NCBI GenBank assembly: GCA_041906145.1 | Contig: JAYRJU010000001.1 | Location: 248,001 to 312,000 of the forward strand | From: SHVO01 sp041906145 | Lineage (GTDB): Bacteria; Pseudomonadota; Alphaproteobacteria; Rhodospirillales; Rhodospirillaceae | Reading direction: 5' to 3' | Length of the DNA stretch: 64,000 nt | Shown: one piece after another, positions 52,191 through 61,468 of the stretch | Position numbering within the stretch: position 1 is the first letter of the stretch | Layout of the letters: every line of letters begins with the position of its first letter | Position numbers and translations under genes: made by a program | The notes under the pieces: generated by a model | The model's input: the letters and a program-made list of their open reading frames with translations, nothing else | What the model was told of the DNA's origin: nothing | The model's database searches: none

Positions 52191-53459
52191 CTAACGGGCC
52201 CGCAGGAACCGCACTCTGCGCTCGATCTCGACCGGCGATATTTCGGCGGATCCACGGCCGCCGGAAATCGACGCAAGCACGCGTTCATAGCTCGCAACGG
52301 CCTGGTCGCGGCGGCCAAGGTGATCGAGCACCAGCGCCATGTTGTAGTGATACATTACCGTATCCGGAGACAGCGCGATGGCGCGGCGGAAATAGTCGAG
52401 AGCCTGGGGCAGCGAGCCAAGCTTGGCGTAAGTGAGACCGATTTGAGCCTTCAGCGGACTGAACGTCGCGTATTGCCGCTCAAGATCGAGCAATCGGGTG
52501 AGAGCCTCCTGCGGCGCGCGTTCGGCCGCGACGGCCGTCAGATTGGTCAGCGCTTCGCGATTGGCGGCGTCGAGTTTAAGCACGGCTTCATAGGCGCCCT
52601 GAGCGTCCTGACCGCGGCCGAGTTTCTGAAGCGCGGCGCCCCGGCCAAGCAGCGCGAGAATGCTATTCGGCTCTTCCTTCAAAGCGTCGTCATAGAAGCC
52701 AAGCGCCATATCATAAGAACCGCGGACAAGCGCGTCATACCCGGCGGCGGCGTTGGAGCGCGCGGTCTTGGAAACCTCACGCACCGTGACCTGATTGCCG
52801 ACCCCGGCGAGATCGAACTCGGAGCGGCGGATCGAAATCGGCGGGCTCAACATGCGCGCCGGTGAATCGGCGGCGAGGGTCGGCATTGGCTCGGCCTTCT
52901 GCGGCATGCGGGGCGCGACGGGCTTCGGCGCATCGGGTTTCGCGGTCGCCGGCGGGGCGGCGGCGACTTGGGTCTCGGCGGCTGGGGTCTCGGCCGCTGG
53001 GGTCTCGGCCGCTGGGGTTTCAGAAATTTGGGTTTCCGCGGCTTTGGCTTCAGCAGGCGCGGGAACCTCGGTCGTAGACGCTGGCGCTGCCGGCGCGGCG
53101 GCGGTCCCCGCCGCGATCGGCGGCGCGGGTTCGCCGGGCTTCGCCGTGTCGGACACGAGAGGCGCGCCAGCGGGCGCGGGCGGCGGCTGCATGACGGGAG
53201 CGGCCGGCGGTGGAACGCTCGCGACTTGCGTCGTGCCCGGCGGCAGCAGGCTATCCTGGAATATAACAAACGCGACCCCGCCGCCAACGGCGAGGATGAA
53301 AATACCCGCCATCGCGATGCGATTGAGCGAAGGACCGCGCCCGCCGGCAGCCTTCAAGGCCCCGGACGCCGCAAGACGGTTCGGATCAAAACCGGATTCA
53401 GATTGGCGAAGCTCGTTTTCTTTCTCGGCCTTCTGCAAGGCCTTATAGAGCACGCTCAT
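52191..53459 (-). CDS. TPR protein, MshN-like, first gene of the pilus operon
   Basis: A 422-residue membrane-anchored protein. The N-terminus SVLYKALQKAEKENELRQ is typical of MshN, then one helix (IAMAGIFILAVGGGVAFVIF), a long Pro/Ala/Glu linker with ETPAA repeats (about 90-210), and a C-terminal TPR block (SYDMALGFYDDALKEEPNSI, ALDYFRRAIALSPDTVMYHYN). Starts the minus-strand operon; its promoter should lie in the 236-bp spacer 53460-53695. Confidence 0.82.
   Translation of the reverse strand: MSVLYKALQKAEKENELRQSESGFDPNRLAASGALKAAGGRGPSLNRIAMAGIFILAVGGGVAFVIFQDSLLPPGTTQVASVPPPAAPVMQPPPAPAGAPLVSDTAKPGEPAPPIAAGTAAAPAAPASTTEVPAPAEAKAAETQISETPAAETPAAETPAAETQVAAAPPATAKPDAPKPVAPRMPQKAEPMPTLAADSPARMLSPPISIRRSEFDLAGVGNQVTVREVSKTARSNAAAGYDALVRGSYDMALGFYDDALKEEPNSILALLGRGAALQKLGRGQDAQGAYEAVLKLDAANREALTNLTAVAAERAPQEALTRLLDLERQYATFSPLKAQIGLTYAKLGSLPQALDYFRRAIALSPDTVMYHYNMALVLDHLGRRDQAVASYERVLASISGGRGSAEISPVEIERRVRFLRAR
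52966..53025. repeat. Imperfect 15-nt tandem repeats encoding ETPAA
   Basis: Units of GCTGGGGTCTCGGCC repeat at 52981, 52996 and, with changes, 53011, preceded by a degenerate unit. They encode the linker repeat ETPAA of the MshN-like protein. Copy number can vary without breaking the frame. Confidence 0.7.
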
Positions 53460-53695
53460 TGACTATCGCCCCAAATCGCAACACGCCGCTCGCGGCGCGT
53501 GCGACACCCCAAAATCGTCGCAGATTGTTCCGCTTTACAATGACCTGATTCCCGCCCGGCCATCGTTGTCCAACCTATACGCATACGCGGGGACTAGCAA
53601 GCTTCGGCGGCAGCGCGAAAACAAGCCCGATGTCACTGAAACTACAAGATCTTTCCCTTCTCAACGGGGAGTAGCTACGCGCTACATTCTCGCCG

Positions 53696-55795
53696 TCACC
53701 GGGGCAAAGCCGGTACGTCGAAGGCGGTGGGAGAACGCCCGTCCACGTACGCATCCCACATGTGCTCGAACGCCCATTCGAGATGACGCGTAAAACGCGG
53801 GGTATCGAACAGCGGACTGCTTAGACGATTTGTCTCTACTTTGGCGCGCAACGCCGCGCGGAAGGCGGCGTCGTGGCCGACACGGACGGCGAGGTCCTCG
53901 TAACCCGCGAGGGACGGCGCGACCATCTCGGGCATCCCCATTGCGTCAAGAAGACTGGCCGCGACGCGCGTCTGATAGGTGTTGCCGAGAGTAGTCAGCA
54001 CGGGACAACCGACCCACAGGGCATCGCTCGCCGTGGTGTGGCCATTGTAGAGCAAAGTATCGAGGTAGAGGTCGCACACACGATACCGCGACATATGGTC
54101 GTTATGGTTGGGGATACGCTCCGCGAAAATCACACGCTCCGTGTCGATCCCGCACGCGGCGACATGACGGCGCATGTTGTCCGCCGTACCGGTTTTCTGC
54201 GACGCCAGCCACAGCACGCTGCCGGGCACACGCGCCAATATCCGCATCCACGCCTCGAAGACATCGGGTGTGATTTTCTTCGTTTCATTGAAACTACAAT
54301 ACACAACGCCTTCTTCAGGCAGGCCATATTCGGTGCGCGATTTTGGCGCACTGCCCGTTGCGCGCTTGCGGTCGTTCACCTGATGGCACTCGGGCATATA
54401 AATCAGGGCCTCGGTGAACCACTTTTGCTGCTCACGCGGCACGATGATCTTGTCGACGATGATGTAGTCCATCTCCCGGCTGCCGGTCGTTCCCGGATGG
54501 CCGAGATAATTCACCTGGATCGGCGCCGGCCGGCGCGGGATGATGGACTTGGGGCCGGAAAGCATATTGCCGGTGAGATCAATCAAGATATCAACGCCGT
54601 CGTCCGCGATCCGCTGCGCGCCCGCCCGCGGCGAAAGAGCCGAAACGTCGCAGTACTTATCGAAGGATTTGCGGATGCGCGCGCCGATCTCGGAGTTGTA
54701 CGTGTCGGCCATGGTGCCATAGCCGTATACGCGGAACCGTTTTCTGTCGTGCAACTCAAACAATTCGGCCGTCAGGCGGGCGACCGGATGATCGCGAAAA
54801 TCGGCCGAGATGTAGCCCAGGGTGATCGGTCGCTGCGAAGAGCGCCGGAACCGCGTGGCAATCCGAGGGACTTTATTCTCGTAGCCGAGCGAGTAATGAC
54901 ATGCCCCGTGAAAATGCATCTCGGCATCATCGACCAGCCAGAGCTGATATCCCACGCCGGCCAACGGGTCCTTCTTCATCGCCTTGAGCGTGCGCTTATG
55001 CCATGCACGGTAATGCGTCCAGTCGGCGACAACCAAGGCGGACCATAGCGCCGTCGCATAAAGCCGAGGTTCGTTACTTCCGGCACGCAACGCCGCGGCG
55101 GACAGGCTGCGCCCTTCGCTCGAGCGATGCTCAAGCTCCAACAACGTCCAAAGATTAATGGTCGGCGAAGCCCACCACGGCGCGAGCATGATGGCGTAGC
55201 GAAACAGCAGCGCCGCTTCGATCATGCGGAACTGCGACTGAAGGATGAGGCCCAGTTTATTGGCGAGTTCGGCGGAGTGCGGCTCCGCGGCAAGCGCGCG
55301 GCGAACGTCGGCCTCCGCCGCCGCGGTGAAAGGATCGAATTGTTCGTAATGCTCCGCCGGGCGAATATGTCCCAGGAGCTTATGAAACGCGCGCGCTATA
55401 CGACTGGGAGGCGACGTCGCCCACGGCGTCAATATCTCGGCCGGGCGTCCGACAATGGGCGCGACCGCGGCGAGCCGCTGCAGGGCATTGCCGTAATTCG
55501 GAGCAAGAAACGCCGCCTGCGCGAAAGATTCATAAGCAAGATCGAAGAGGTTCTGTTCACCGAGGACCAGTCCCCGGTGGAACCAGGCTTCGGCAAACGT
55601 CGGGGATTCTTTTATGGCGATATCGAATTCGATAAGCGCCGCCGTCCATGCCTTTTGGCCCGCCAGCGCGACGCCGCGTTTATTGTGGTAGCCAACACGA
55701 AGCGCGCGTTTGAGGTCATCCGTATATTCAGGATTGTCCTCGATCGCGAAATCGGTGGGAGATGCGAGGCCCGGTCCGGACCGTTCAAGGCTCAT
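53696..55795 (-). CDS. TPR - O-GlcNAc transferase-like glycosyltransferase (GT41)
   Basis: A 699-residue cytosolic enzyme. About 260 N-terminal residues form TPR-like helices (LIEFDIAIKESPTFAEAWFHRGLVLGE), and the rest is the GT41/SPINDLY catalytic region: LGYISADFRDHPVARL, QVNYLGHPGTTGSREMDYII, YCSFNETKKITPDVFEAWMRILARVP, LLYNGHTTASDALWVGCPVLTTLG. Such bacterial enzymes O-glycosylate flagellins, pilins or other surface proteins. Placement just upstream of the pilus operon suggests pilin as target; a small methyltransferase is the preceding gene. Confidence 0.9.
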   Translation of the reverse strand: MSLERSGPGLASPTDFAIEDNPEYTDDLKRALRVGYHNKRGVALAGQKAWTAALIEFDIAIKESPTFAEAWFHRGLVLGEQNLFDLAYESFAQAAFLAPNYGNALQRLAAVAPIVGRPAEILTPWATSPPSRIARAFHKLLGHIRPAEHYEQFDPFTAAAEADVRRALAAEPHSAELANKLGLILQSQFRMIEAALLFRYAIMLAPWWASPTINLWTLLELEHRSSEGRSLSAAALRAGSNEPRLYATALWSALVVADWTHYRAWHKRTLKAMKKDPLAGVGYQLWLVDDAEMHFHGACHYSLGYENKVPRIATRFRRSSQRPITLGYISADFRDHPVARLTAELFELHDRKRFRVYGYGTMADTYNSEIGARIRKSFDKYCDVSALSPRAGAQRIADDGVDILIDLTGNMLSGPKSIIPRRPAPIQVNYLGHPGTTGSREMDYIIVDKIIVPREQQKWFTEALIYMPECHQVNDRKRATGSAPKSRTEYGLPEEGVVYCSFNETKKITPDVFEAWMRILARVPGSVLWLASQKTGTADNMRRHVAACGIDTERVIFAERIPNHNDHMSRYRVCDLYLDTLLYNGHTTASDALWVGCPVLTTLGNTYQTRVAASLLDAMGMPEMVAPSLAGYEDLAVRVGHDAAFRAALRAKVETNRLSSPLFDTPRFTRHLEWAFEHMWDAYVDGRSPTAFDVPALPR

Positions 55796-55807
55796 GGCCG
55801 CATGCTT

Positions 55808-56329
55808 TTACGGCTTCTGCGCCGTCATGTTGAGACTGATCGGCACGCCTGCCACCGCAACGAGGCTGCAGTCGGAAAAAAGGCCGAACTTATCGACCCT
55901 TCGGATATCCGTGAAACCCGTCGCGCCCAGATAGAAGCCCAAAAGTTCATGCGATAAGCCCACGGCATGAAAATCGAACTGGTCGATTTGGCCTCCAAAC
56001 ATGATCTGCATAACCTGGAAGCGATGTTCCGCCTGCAGGGTGGGCGAAAGATACAGCCGGCAGAGCATCTCAAGGTCGGGAACGCTGATCATGATCGTTC
56101 CGCCCGGCGCCAGGACGCGGAACCATTCCTTAAGGGCATTTTGAAGATCGCCCTGATACGAAATGTGTTCGAGAACGTGGCTGGCGTAAATCGTCTCGAC
56201 GGAATTGTCGGCGAACTCGGATAAGTCGACGCAGTCGCCGACGTAGTCGACCTCCGGTCCCGGGTCTATGTCGAAGTTCGACCAACCTTCGGCTTTCTTG
56301 CGCGATCCAATATTGAGTTTGATGGGCAT
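55808..56329 (-). CDS. Small SAM-dependent methyltransferase
   Basis: A 173-residue methyltransferase-fold protein: NIGSRKKAEGWSNFDIDPG is the SAM-site variant common in surface-polysaccharide clusters, followed by SHVLEHISYQGDLQNALKEWFRVLAPGGTIMISVPD. It lies 12 bp before the GT41 gene on the same strand, so it may methylate the sugar that enzyme attaches. Acceptor is unknown. Confidence 0.85.
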   Translation of the reverse strand: MPIKLNIGSRKKAEGWSNFDIDPGPEVDYVGDCVDLSEFADNSVETIYASHVLEHISYQGDLQNALKEWFRVLAPGGTIMISVPDLEMLCRLYLSPTLQAEHRFQVMQIMFGGQIDQFDFHAVGLSHELLGFYLGATGFTDIRRVDKFGLFSDCSLVAVAGVPISLNMTAQKP

Positions 56330-56368
56330 GGGTGATTGGTGCCGCTCTGCCGATGAACCTAACGCGAC

Positions 56369-56644
56369 CTACTGGCCTTGGCGCAATTTTTCGTGGATAC
56401 GCACAAGGGCGTCGGTGCGTCCTACCTGGCCGGCAAGATGCCCTAGAATTCCGAGAACCATGCTGTGGTGGACCCGCTTCAGGACCCAACTCGACAACAA
56501 GATGCTCGCGACCAGCCGCAGCAATAGACCCGGCGCTTCTTGTTTCGCCACGATCGGCACGGTCGGCGTAACGCCGTCCGGCGCGTAGTCGGCAGCGGAT
56601 TCTTTTTCCTGTTTGGCGGTCGCGCGCCGATATCGTCGATTCAT
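56369..56644 (-). CDS. Short basic protein, unknown function
   Basis: A 91-residue frame from ATG 56644 with GAGAG upstream. The N-terminal third is basic (MNRRYRRATAKQEKE), the remainder helical (LLLRLVASILLSSWVLKRV, VLGILGHLAGQVGRTDALVRIHEKL). It lies 39 bp upstream of the methyltransferase-GT41 pair on the same strand. No family recognised. A hairpin lies in its 5' leader. Confidence 0.5.
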   Translation of the reverse strand: MNRRYRRATAKQEKESAADYAPDGVTPTVPIVAKQEAPGLLLRLVASILLSSWVLKRVHHSMVLGILGHLAGQVGRTDALVRIHEKLRQGQ

Positions 56645-56660
56645 GCTTACTCTCGTAGCG

Positions 56661-56682
56661 ATAGTCCCTGGGAGGGGACTAT
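56661..56682. repeat. 8-bp inverted repeat in the 5' leader of the short basic protein gene
   Basis: ATAGTCCC / GGGACTAT with a 6-base loop, 17 bp upstream of the start codon. Could be an operator or a hairpin controlling translation; no T-run follows on either strand. Confidence 0.45.
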
Positions 56683-56846
56683 AGCGAAAGCAAAACAATC
56701 CCGCCCCGCCTAAAATGCTGGTCTGGACGGTTGAAGAAATCGTGACTTACGCATCGCGAACTGGGAGGCCGGCGCCGTCTGCCGCGGTTTGGCCGCACGG
56801 GCTTACGCCAAACTCAACGAGCACGGCGTCCGACGTCTACACATTC

Positions 56847-57269
56847 TTATTTCACCGTAATCGTAATGCGCTCCGAAACCACCGCCGGCACGTGCGGCTT
56901 GTGATCTTTGTCGGCGAAGACGAGCTGAAGGGTATGTTTGCCGGGGGCCAGCTTGAGCTCGACTTCCGTCTGGCCCTTGCCAAAGTGCATGACCTGCGGA
57001 TCGTCAATCGGCAGGTAAGTGGTGAGCGGCGGGGCTTCCTTGTCGATGACGAGATGATGATGGCCTGTCCCTTCGGTTTCGGTGCCGGCCGGGGCGACGC
57101 CCATGCCCTTAAGGCCGAATTGCACGCGGACCGGGGCCGACACCGTATCGCCGTTCTTCGGCGCGATGATGTAGACCTGCGCACCAGGGGCGGAGGCGGT
57201 GTCGGCGGCAAACGCTGTAGACAGAAAAGCGCCGGCGATCGCGGCAGCGGCAAGTGTGGAACGGATCAT
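56847..57269 (-). CDS. Secreted DUF4399 protein
   Basis: A 140-residue exported protein. Signal peptide (AAAAIAGAFLSTAFA-A), then the DUF4399 domain: YIIAPKNGDTVSAPVRVQFGLKGMGVAPA, TGHHHLVIDK with its HHH, and GKHTLQLVFADKDHKPH. The His cluster suggests metal binding. Start ATG 57269 follows AGGAGAG at 6 bases. Function unknown. Confidence 0.88.
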   Translation of the reverse strand: MIRSTLAAAAIAGAFLSTAFAADTASAPGAQVYIIAPKNGDTVSAPVRVQFGLKGMGVAPAGTETEGTGHHHLVIDKEAPPLTTYLPIDDPQVMHFGKGQTEVELKLAPGKHTLQLVFADKDHKPHVPAVVSERITITVK

Positions 57270-57309
57270 CGAAACTCTCCTGCAAATGATGTGAGCGGAT
57301 GGTAGAAAC

Positions 57310-58272
57310 TCACGGCGCTTCTGGCAACGTTGTCCGCACGATGAAACGTCCCTCGCCCGGCCGGCGATTGTAACGCGCGTCACCCACCGTCACATCGAGT
57401 TGACCATCGCGGTGAATCACCTCAGCGAAGGGCAAGCGCGACCAATAGAGGAAATCGGCGATGTGCACGTCATGCGCGGCGGCGCGTGCGACCGCGGGGT
57501 CTTCCATATTGGTCGGCACGAGTTCAGGATCGAGCTGAAGGTCGGGCGCCGGCGCCCAGGCAAAGGCGCCAAATCCATACCTTCCGCCCAGATCGAAAAT
57601 CACATCGCGCTTGAACGGATTCACCGGCACCGGGCTCGCGACGACCGTGAGGGGATCGCCGAGCCCCTGCCGCGCGACTTCGCGCGCCGCGTATCTTTCG
57701 ACCCACGCGCTCGCCGTCCCCATGCCGCCCGCATAAACGGCGACGGCCACCAAGGCGATTACGGCAGGGGCCGGATGCGCGGCGCCTGTCCAGCGTTCTT
57801 TCCGGCGCGAGAGCCAAACCCCGAGCGCCAGCGCACCCCACAGCCAGAGATCGATGATGAACAGAGCGTCGCCGTAGAACCAGCGCTCGGAGAACGGCAT
57901 CAGGCACCTGATGCCGTATGTGTTGAGGAAATCCATGAGCGGGTGCGAGAGAATCCCGATGTAGGCAAGGCCGAGCAACCATCCGAAGCGAACGGGCGCG
58001 CGCGACGCGGGCCGCTTGCCGCGCCCCGCCTGCCAACGGTCAAAGGCGAACATCGCCGCGGCGAGAAACAACGGCAAAACGACGAGCGCGATGGGCCCGT
58101 GAGTCCAACCGCGCCGGAAGTAAAGGCTGCCGCGCTCGATAAACATCGTGACGCCGTCGATGTCCGGCAAGTTGGCGGCGATCATCAAGGTCGCCATGCC
58201 GAGGCCGGTTTTATTCTTCAGGCCGGCTTGGCCAAGCGCGGCGCCGGCGAGTGTATGAGCGAGATTGTCCAT
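57310..58272 (-). CDS. Membrane-bound metal-dependent hydrolase (YdjM/DUF457 family)
   Basis: A 320-residue inner-membrane protein. Metal-site-like residues are in MDNLAHTLAGAALGQ, ANLPDIDGVTMF and RRGWTHGPIALVVLPLFLAA, matching YdjM-type proteins; SHPLMDFLNTYGIRCLMPFSERWFYGD holds another His/Asp set. About five membrane spans and a C-terminal soluble domain. Start ATG 58272 begins the MDNLAH motif. Physiological substrate unknown. Confidence 0.87.
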   Translation of the reverse strand: MDNLAHTLAGAALGQAGLKNKTGLGMATLMIAANLPDIDGVTMFIERGSLYFRRGWTHGPIALVVLPLFLAAAMFAFDRWQAGRGKRPASRAPVRFGWLLGLAYIGILSHPLMDFLNTYGIRCLMPFSERWFYGDALFIIDLWLWGALALGVWLSRRKERWTGAAHPAPAVIALVAVAVYAGGMGTASAWVERYAAREVARQGLGDPLTVVASPVPVNPFKRDVIFDLGGRYGFGAFAWAPAPDLQLDPELVPTNMEDPAVARAAAHDVHIADFLYWSRLPFAEVIHRDGQLDVTVGDARYNRRPGEGRFIVRTTLPEAP

Positions 58273-58370
58273 GGGAATCCGGCGCGCGGAGAGGAAAGCA
58301 GCCTCAAGTCTATAGCGGCGAGGACTTGCTGTGTATACTCCGCGCACCTTTTCGCCAGCCCGTTACATCC

Positions 58371-59096
58371 ATGACCGAGCCCGAGCAATCGGCAACCGCC
58401 ACCCGCCTTTCTCGCTCACGGCTCGCGCTGCTGATTGCGATCCCGGCCGTCGTGGCCCTCTCGTTGGCCGCGGGTCTCACGGACTACGTCAGTCTCGACG
58501 CGCTCGCCGCGCACCGTACCGAGCTTCTGGCGTTCGTGGCCGCGCATCACACGCTCGCGGTGATCGTCTTCACGGCCCTCTATTTCGCGGGCGTTGCCTT
58601 GAGCATTCCGGGGTGGGGCCTGCTGACAGTCCCCGCAGGATTTTTATTCGGGCCCGCGCTCGGCGCGGCCATTGTCGTGTTCGCCGCAACGTCGGGCGGA
58701 GCCGTCGTGGTGCTTGCGGCGCGCTACGTGCTCACGGATTCGCTGCGCGCCAAAGCGGCGCCGGCCATCCGCAAACTCGAGGCGGGTTTCCACGAAAATG
58801 CCTTCAGCTATCTTCTCGCCTTGCGCCTGACGCCTGTCCTTCCCTTCTTCCTCGTGACTCTTGCCGTTGCGTTCCTCGGCGTGAGGATGCGCACCTTTTT
58901 GGCCGCGACGACCCTCGGCCTTATTCCGATCGCGTCGGTTTACGCAACCCTGGGCGCCGGCATCGGCGATGCGCTTGAAGTGGGCGCGCACGACCCGCTT
59001 GCCGCCGCGCGCGAACCGACGGTGATCGGCGGCCTGCTCGGACTGGCTGCGCTCGCCCTATTGCCGGTGCTGATTAAACGGCTGCGGCGGCGCTAA
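58371..59096 (+). CDS. TVP38/TMEM64 family membrane protein
   Basis: A 241-residue inner-membrane protein of the TVP38 (DedA-like) group, about six hydrophobic segments. Marks: SIPGWGLLTVPAGFLFGPALGAAIVVFAATSGGAVVVLAARYV and LRLTPVLPFFLVTLAVAFLGVRMRTFLAATTLGLIP. Probably a lipid or ion transporter. The longer in-frame reading upstream lacks a ribosome site. Ends 4 bp into the convergent methyltransferase gene. Confidence 0.9.
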   Translation: MTEPEQSATATRLSRSRLALLIAIPAVVALSLAAGLTDYVSLDALAAHRTELLAFVAAHHTLAVIVFTALYFAGVALSIPGWGLLTVPAGFLFGPALGAAIVVFAATSGGAVVVLAARYVLTDSLRAKAAPAIRKLEAGFHENAFSYLLALRLTPVLPFFLVTLAVAFLGVRMRTFLAATTLGLIPIASVYATLGAGIGDALEVGAHDPLAAAREPTVIGGLLGLAALALLPVLIKRLRRR

Positions 59097-59743
59097 ACCG
59101 GACGCGCGACAAAAAGCGTGTGAGGATACGGCGTCCAATGCGCGAGATGGTGGATCTCGGGCGCAAAGCCGGCGCCGCGCAACAAGGCCGCATTCTCTGC
59201 ACAGGAGCGAAAATGAAGTTCGCCCGTGCCCAGGGTGAGGCCGACGCCGGTCATCACCTTTTCCTGCGCCCGCGCCACGGCGTATTTCCATGCCGGATGC
59301 GTATCGTTGGTTTTCAACAAAAGGACGCCGCCCGGCGTCAGCAATCTACGGCACGCTTCAAGAATGCTGCGTTTCAGCGGGTCCGGAAGAAGATAGAGGA
59401 CATCGAGCACCACGATCGTATCAAATTGCTCGCCCGTCACGGATTGAACCAGACCTTCGCGAAATTCGAGCGCGGGAAATCCCTGCCCGGCGCGCAAAGC
59501 GACGGAGATTTTCGCCGGCGACGGATCGATCCCGACAATACGGCGGCGCGAATCCGCACATGCAAGAGCCAAGCTGAACAGCCCATGTCCGCATCCGACA
59601 TCCAGCACCGCGCCGGTTGCGGGCAAGCGCGCGGCGATCGCGGCGAGCGGCGCAAGGATATGCCGCGCGAATACAAACGCACGGACGCCGGCCGCTTCAC
59701 GCCGATAGAGCTTTTGCGCAGCGGCGAAGTCGGCCGCGATCAT
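59093..59743 (-). CDS. Class I SAM-dependent methyltransferase
   Basis: A 216-residue methyltransferase with motif I AVLDVGCGHGLFSLALA, acidic IVGIDPSPAKI, and FDTIVVLDVLYLLPDPLKRSILEACRRLLTPGGVLLLKT. The gene overlaps the upstream membrane glycosyltransferase by 4 bp, so the two probably act on the same lipid or polyprenyl-linked substrate. Confidence 0.88.
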   Translation of the reverse strand: MIAADFAAAQKLYRREAAGVRAFVFARHILAPLAAIAARLPATGAVLDVGCGHGLFSLALACADSRRRIVGIDPSPAKISVALRAGQGFPALEFREGLVQSVTGEQFDTIVVLDVLYLLPDPLKRSILEACRRLLTPGGVLLLKTNDTHPAWKYAVARAQEKVMTGVGLTLGTGELHFRSCAENAALLRGAGFAPEIHHLAHWTPYPHTLFVARPV

Positions 59744-61359
59744 GGATGCGCGCTCCTGAGGTCAAGGACGTAGCTCAACACCGTATCCAGGCGCTTCACT
59801 TCAACCACCGCCGGCGCTTCAGGCCTGACGCGGCAACGCGGATTGGTGATATCGCCGCCCATGAAAAAGTCCGCGGCCGCGCGATCGTCCGTCAGGCCTA
59901 TTGTGTCAGGGAGATAATAACCGGCGGAGGTATTGGCGCCGCATACAAAGATCTGCGCTTTTTCGGGAACCGGCCGGCCCGCCGCACGCTCCTGCGCGAG
60001 ATATTGCGCCAAGCGGAGCGTGGCTTCTTTGTAGGAAACACCCCAATAATCGATTTCAAAGCGGCCGTAAGCGCCTTGCAAGCCGCCCGTCAGAGCATTG
60101 AAGGCGAGGTACTGATAAGGATGGATGCGCGCCATCATCACGACCTCACGCACGACACCGGCGGCCAGGAGCGCCGCGAAACCGAGCGCCAGCAGGCGGC
60201 CACGCCGCTCCAATAAATCCAACGCATGATCCAGGCCGATCGCCGCAAGCACGACGAGCTGCGGCACGACAAAAAGGAAGTGGCGCACCCCATTATAAGT
60301 ACTGGGGCGGAACACCGTGAAGGCGGCCAGCGGAACAACGACCGTGAGGGCGATATAAAGGTATTGAAGGGCGCGCGGCTCGGTGAGCGAGGAAATCCTC
60401 AACGACCCCGCCCGCATGAAGATTTGCGCGACGACCAAGACCAGCCCCAGCAGAACGTATTCCGACATCTGCACGGCGAGGAGCACAACGAGATAGCTGG
60501 CCGGCAGCTGCGCGGAGTTGATCATCTCGCCCGCCCACAGCATGTCCGGATGCCAATAGAGGTTGGCCGAATCCGTGAAGACGGAGATCACGTTCATCGG
60601 CGCTTGCACCGACCAAGGCCATACGATGGCCATCACCACGAACGCGAGGGGCAAGGCCAACGCGAAAGGGCGCGCGGCCTTCCATATTTGCGCCGCCGCG
60701 GTGCGCAGATTTTCCGTCAGCAGATGGCCAAGCGCTTTCACCGCGACCACGGCGCCCATCTGACCGATGAAAGCGAAAGCCAAAAAACGCATGCCGAGCG
60801 CGAGTCCGAGGCTGATCCCCAAGCCCGCGATCGAACGCCAGGAGGCGCGGCCCTCGGCCAGCACGCGGCAACTAAAGTAGGCGACCCACACCCCCAGCCA
60901 GGCGAGCGGCGCATCCTTCGGGTTGATGAAGCTGTGCCCGTAAAGGAGCGGCGTGGTTGCGAGGCATATGACGGCGATGAGCCCGGCGCGCGCGCCCGCG
61001 AGCAGGCACGCGAGCTTCCATGCGCCGAAAAGCCCGGCGAGGAAGAACACGCCGCCGAGCAAGTGCCGCGTCTCATATTCACCGAAGGGCGAGATATGCG
61101 ACACGAGCGCGCTCAGGAGATCGAAGAAGCCGCCGTACTGATAGAGATTTATGAAAGAGAAGGCGGACCGGTCGCTGAAACCGCTCGCATAGTAGGCCAG
61201 AAGCTTGTGGCCGTAAGGAACATGAAGCTCTTCGTCCCACGAAATACCGTAGTCCTGGAAGGTCAGCAAAATTACGGCCGCGAGAAGAACAAAGGCGGTC
61301 GCCGTCATAGCATTGGCCCAGGAGTGCCGACGGACCGGACTGCCGTTGCTCAATGCCAA
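59740..61359 (-). CDS. Membrane glycosyltransferase, ArnT/GT39-like
   Basis: A 539-residue polytopic membrane protein with about 11 helices. The first periplasmic loop has the conserved acidic pair DYGISWDEELHVPYG, as in dolichyl-phosphate-mannose transferases and ArnT; FINPKDAPLAWLGVW is a later family mark. It would use a polyprenyl-phosphate sugar donor. I choose TTG 61359 as start because AAGGAGGAG precedes it by about 6 bases; a TTG at 61416 is the longest reading. Coupled to a methyltransferase gene. Confidence 0.82.
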   Translation of the reverse strand: MALSNGSPVRRHSWANAMTATAFVLLAAVILLTFQDYGISWDEELHVPYGHKLLAYYASGFSDRSAFSFINLYQYGGFFDLLSALVSHISPFGEYETRHLLGGVFFLAGLFGAWKLACLLAGARAGLIAVICLATTPLLYGHSFINPKDAPLAWLGVWVAYFSCRVLAEGRASWRSIAGLGISLGLALGMRFLAFAFIGQMGAVVAVKALGHLLTENLRTAAAQIWKAARPFALALPLAFVVMAIVWPWSVQAPMNVISVFTDSANLYWHPDMLWAGEMINSAQLPASYLVVLLAVQMSEYVLLGLVLVVAQIFMRAGSLRISSLTEPRALQYLYIALTVVVPLAAFTVFRPSTYNGVRHFLFVVPQLVVLAAIGLDHALDLLERRGRLLALGFAALLAAGVVREVVMMARIHPYQYLAFNALTGGLQGAYGRFEIDYWGVSYKEATLRLAQYLAQERAAGRPVPEKAQIFVCGANTSAGYYLPDTIGLTDDRAAADFFMGGDITNPRCRVRPEAPAVVEVKRLDTVLSYVLDLRSAHP

Positions 61360-61468
61360 GACGCTCCTCCTTACGCCATCCACGATCTTCGCCGTGGCTC
61401 CCGCGGCGCCGATCAATTAGCATCGCAGCAGAGACGCCGCGGGCCTGATCAATAGCAGGTATGTCATC

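Noticed and set aside
60226..61455. 409-codon plus-strand frame
   Set aside because: Antisense to the membrane glycosyltransferase; very rich in Arg, Glu and His with no domain.
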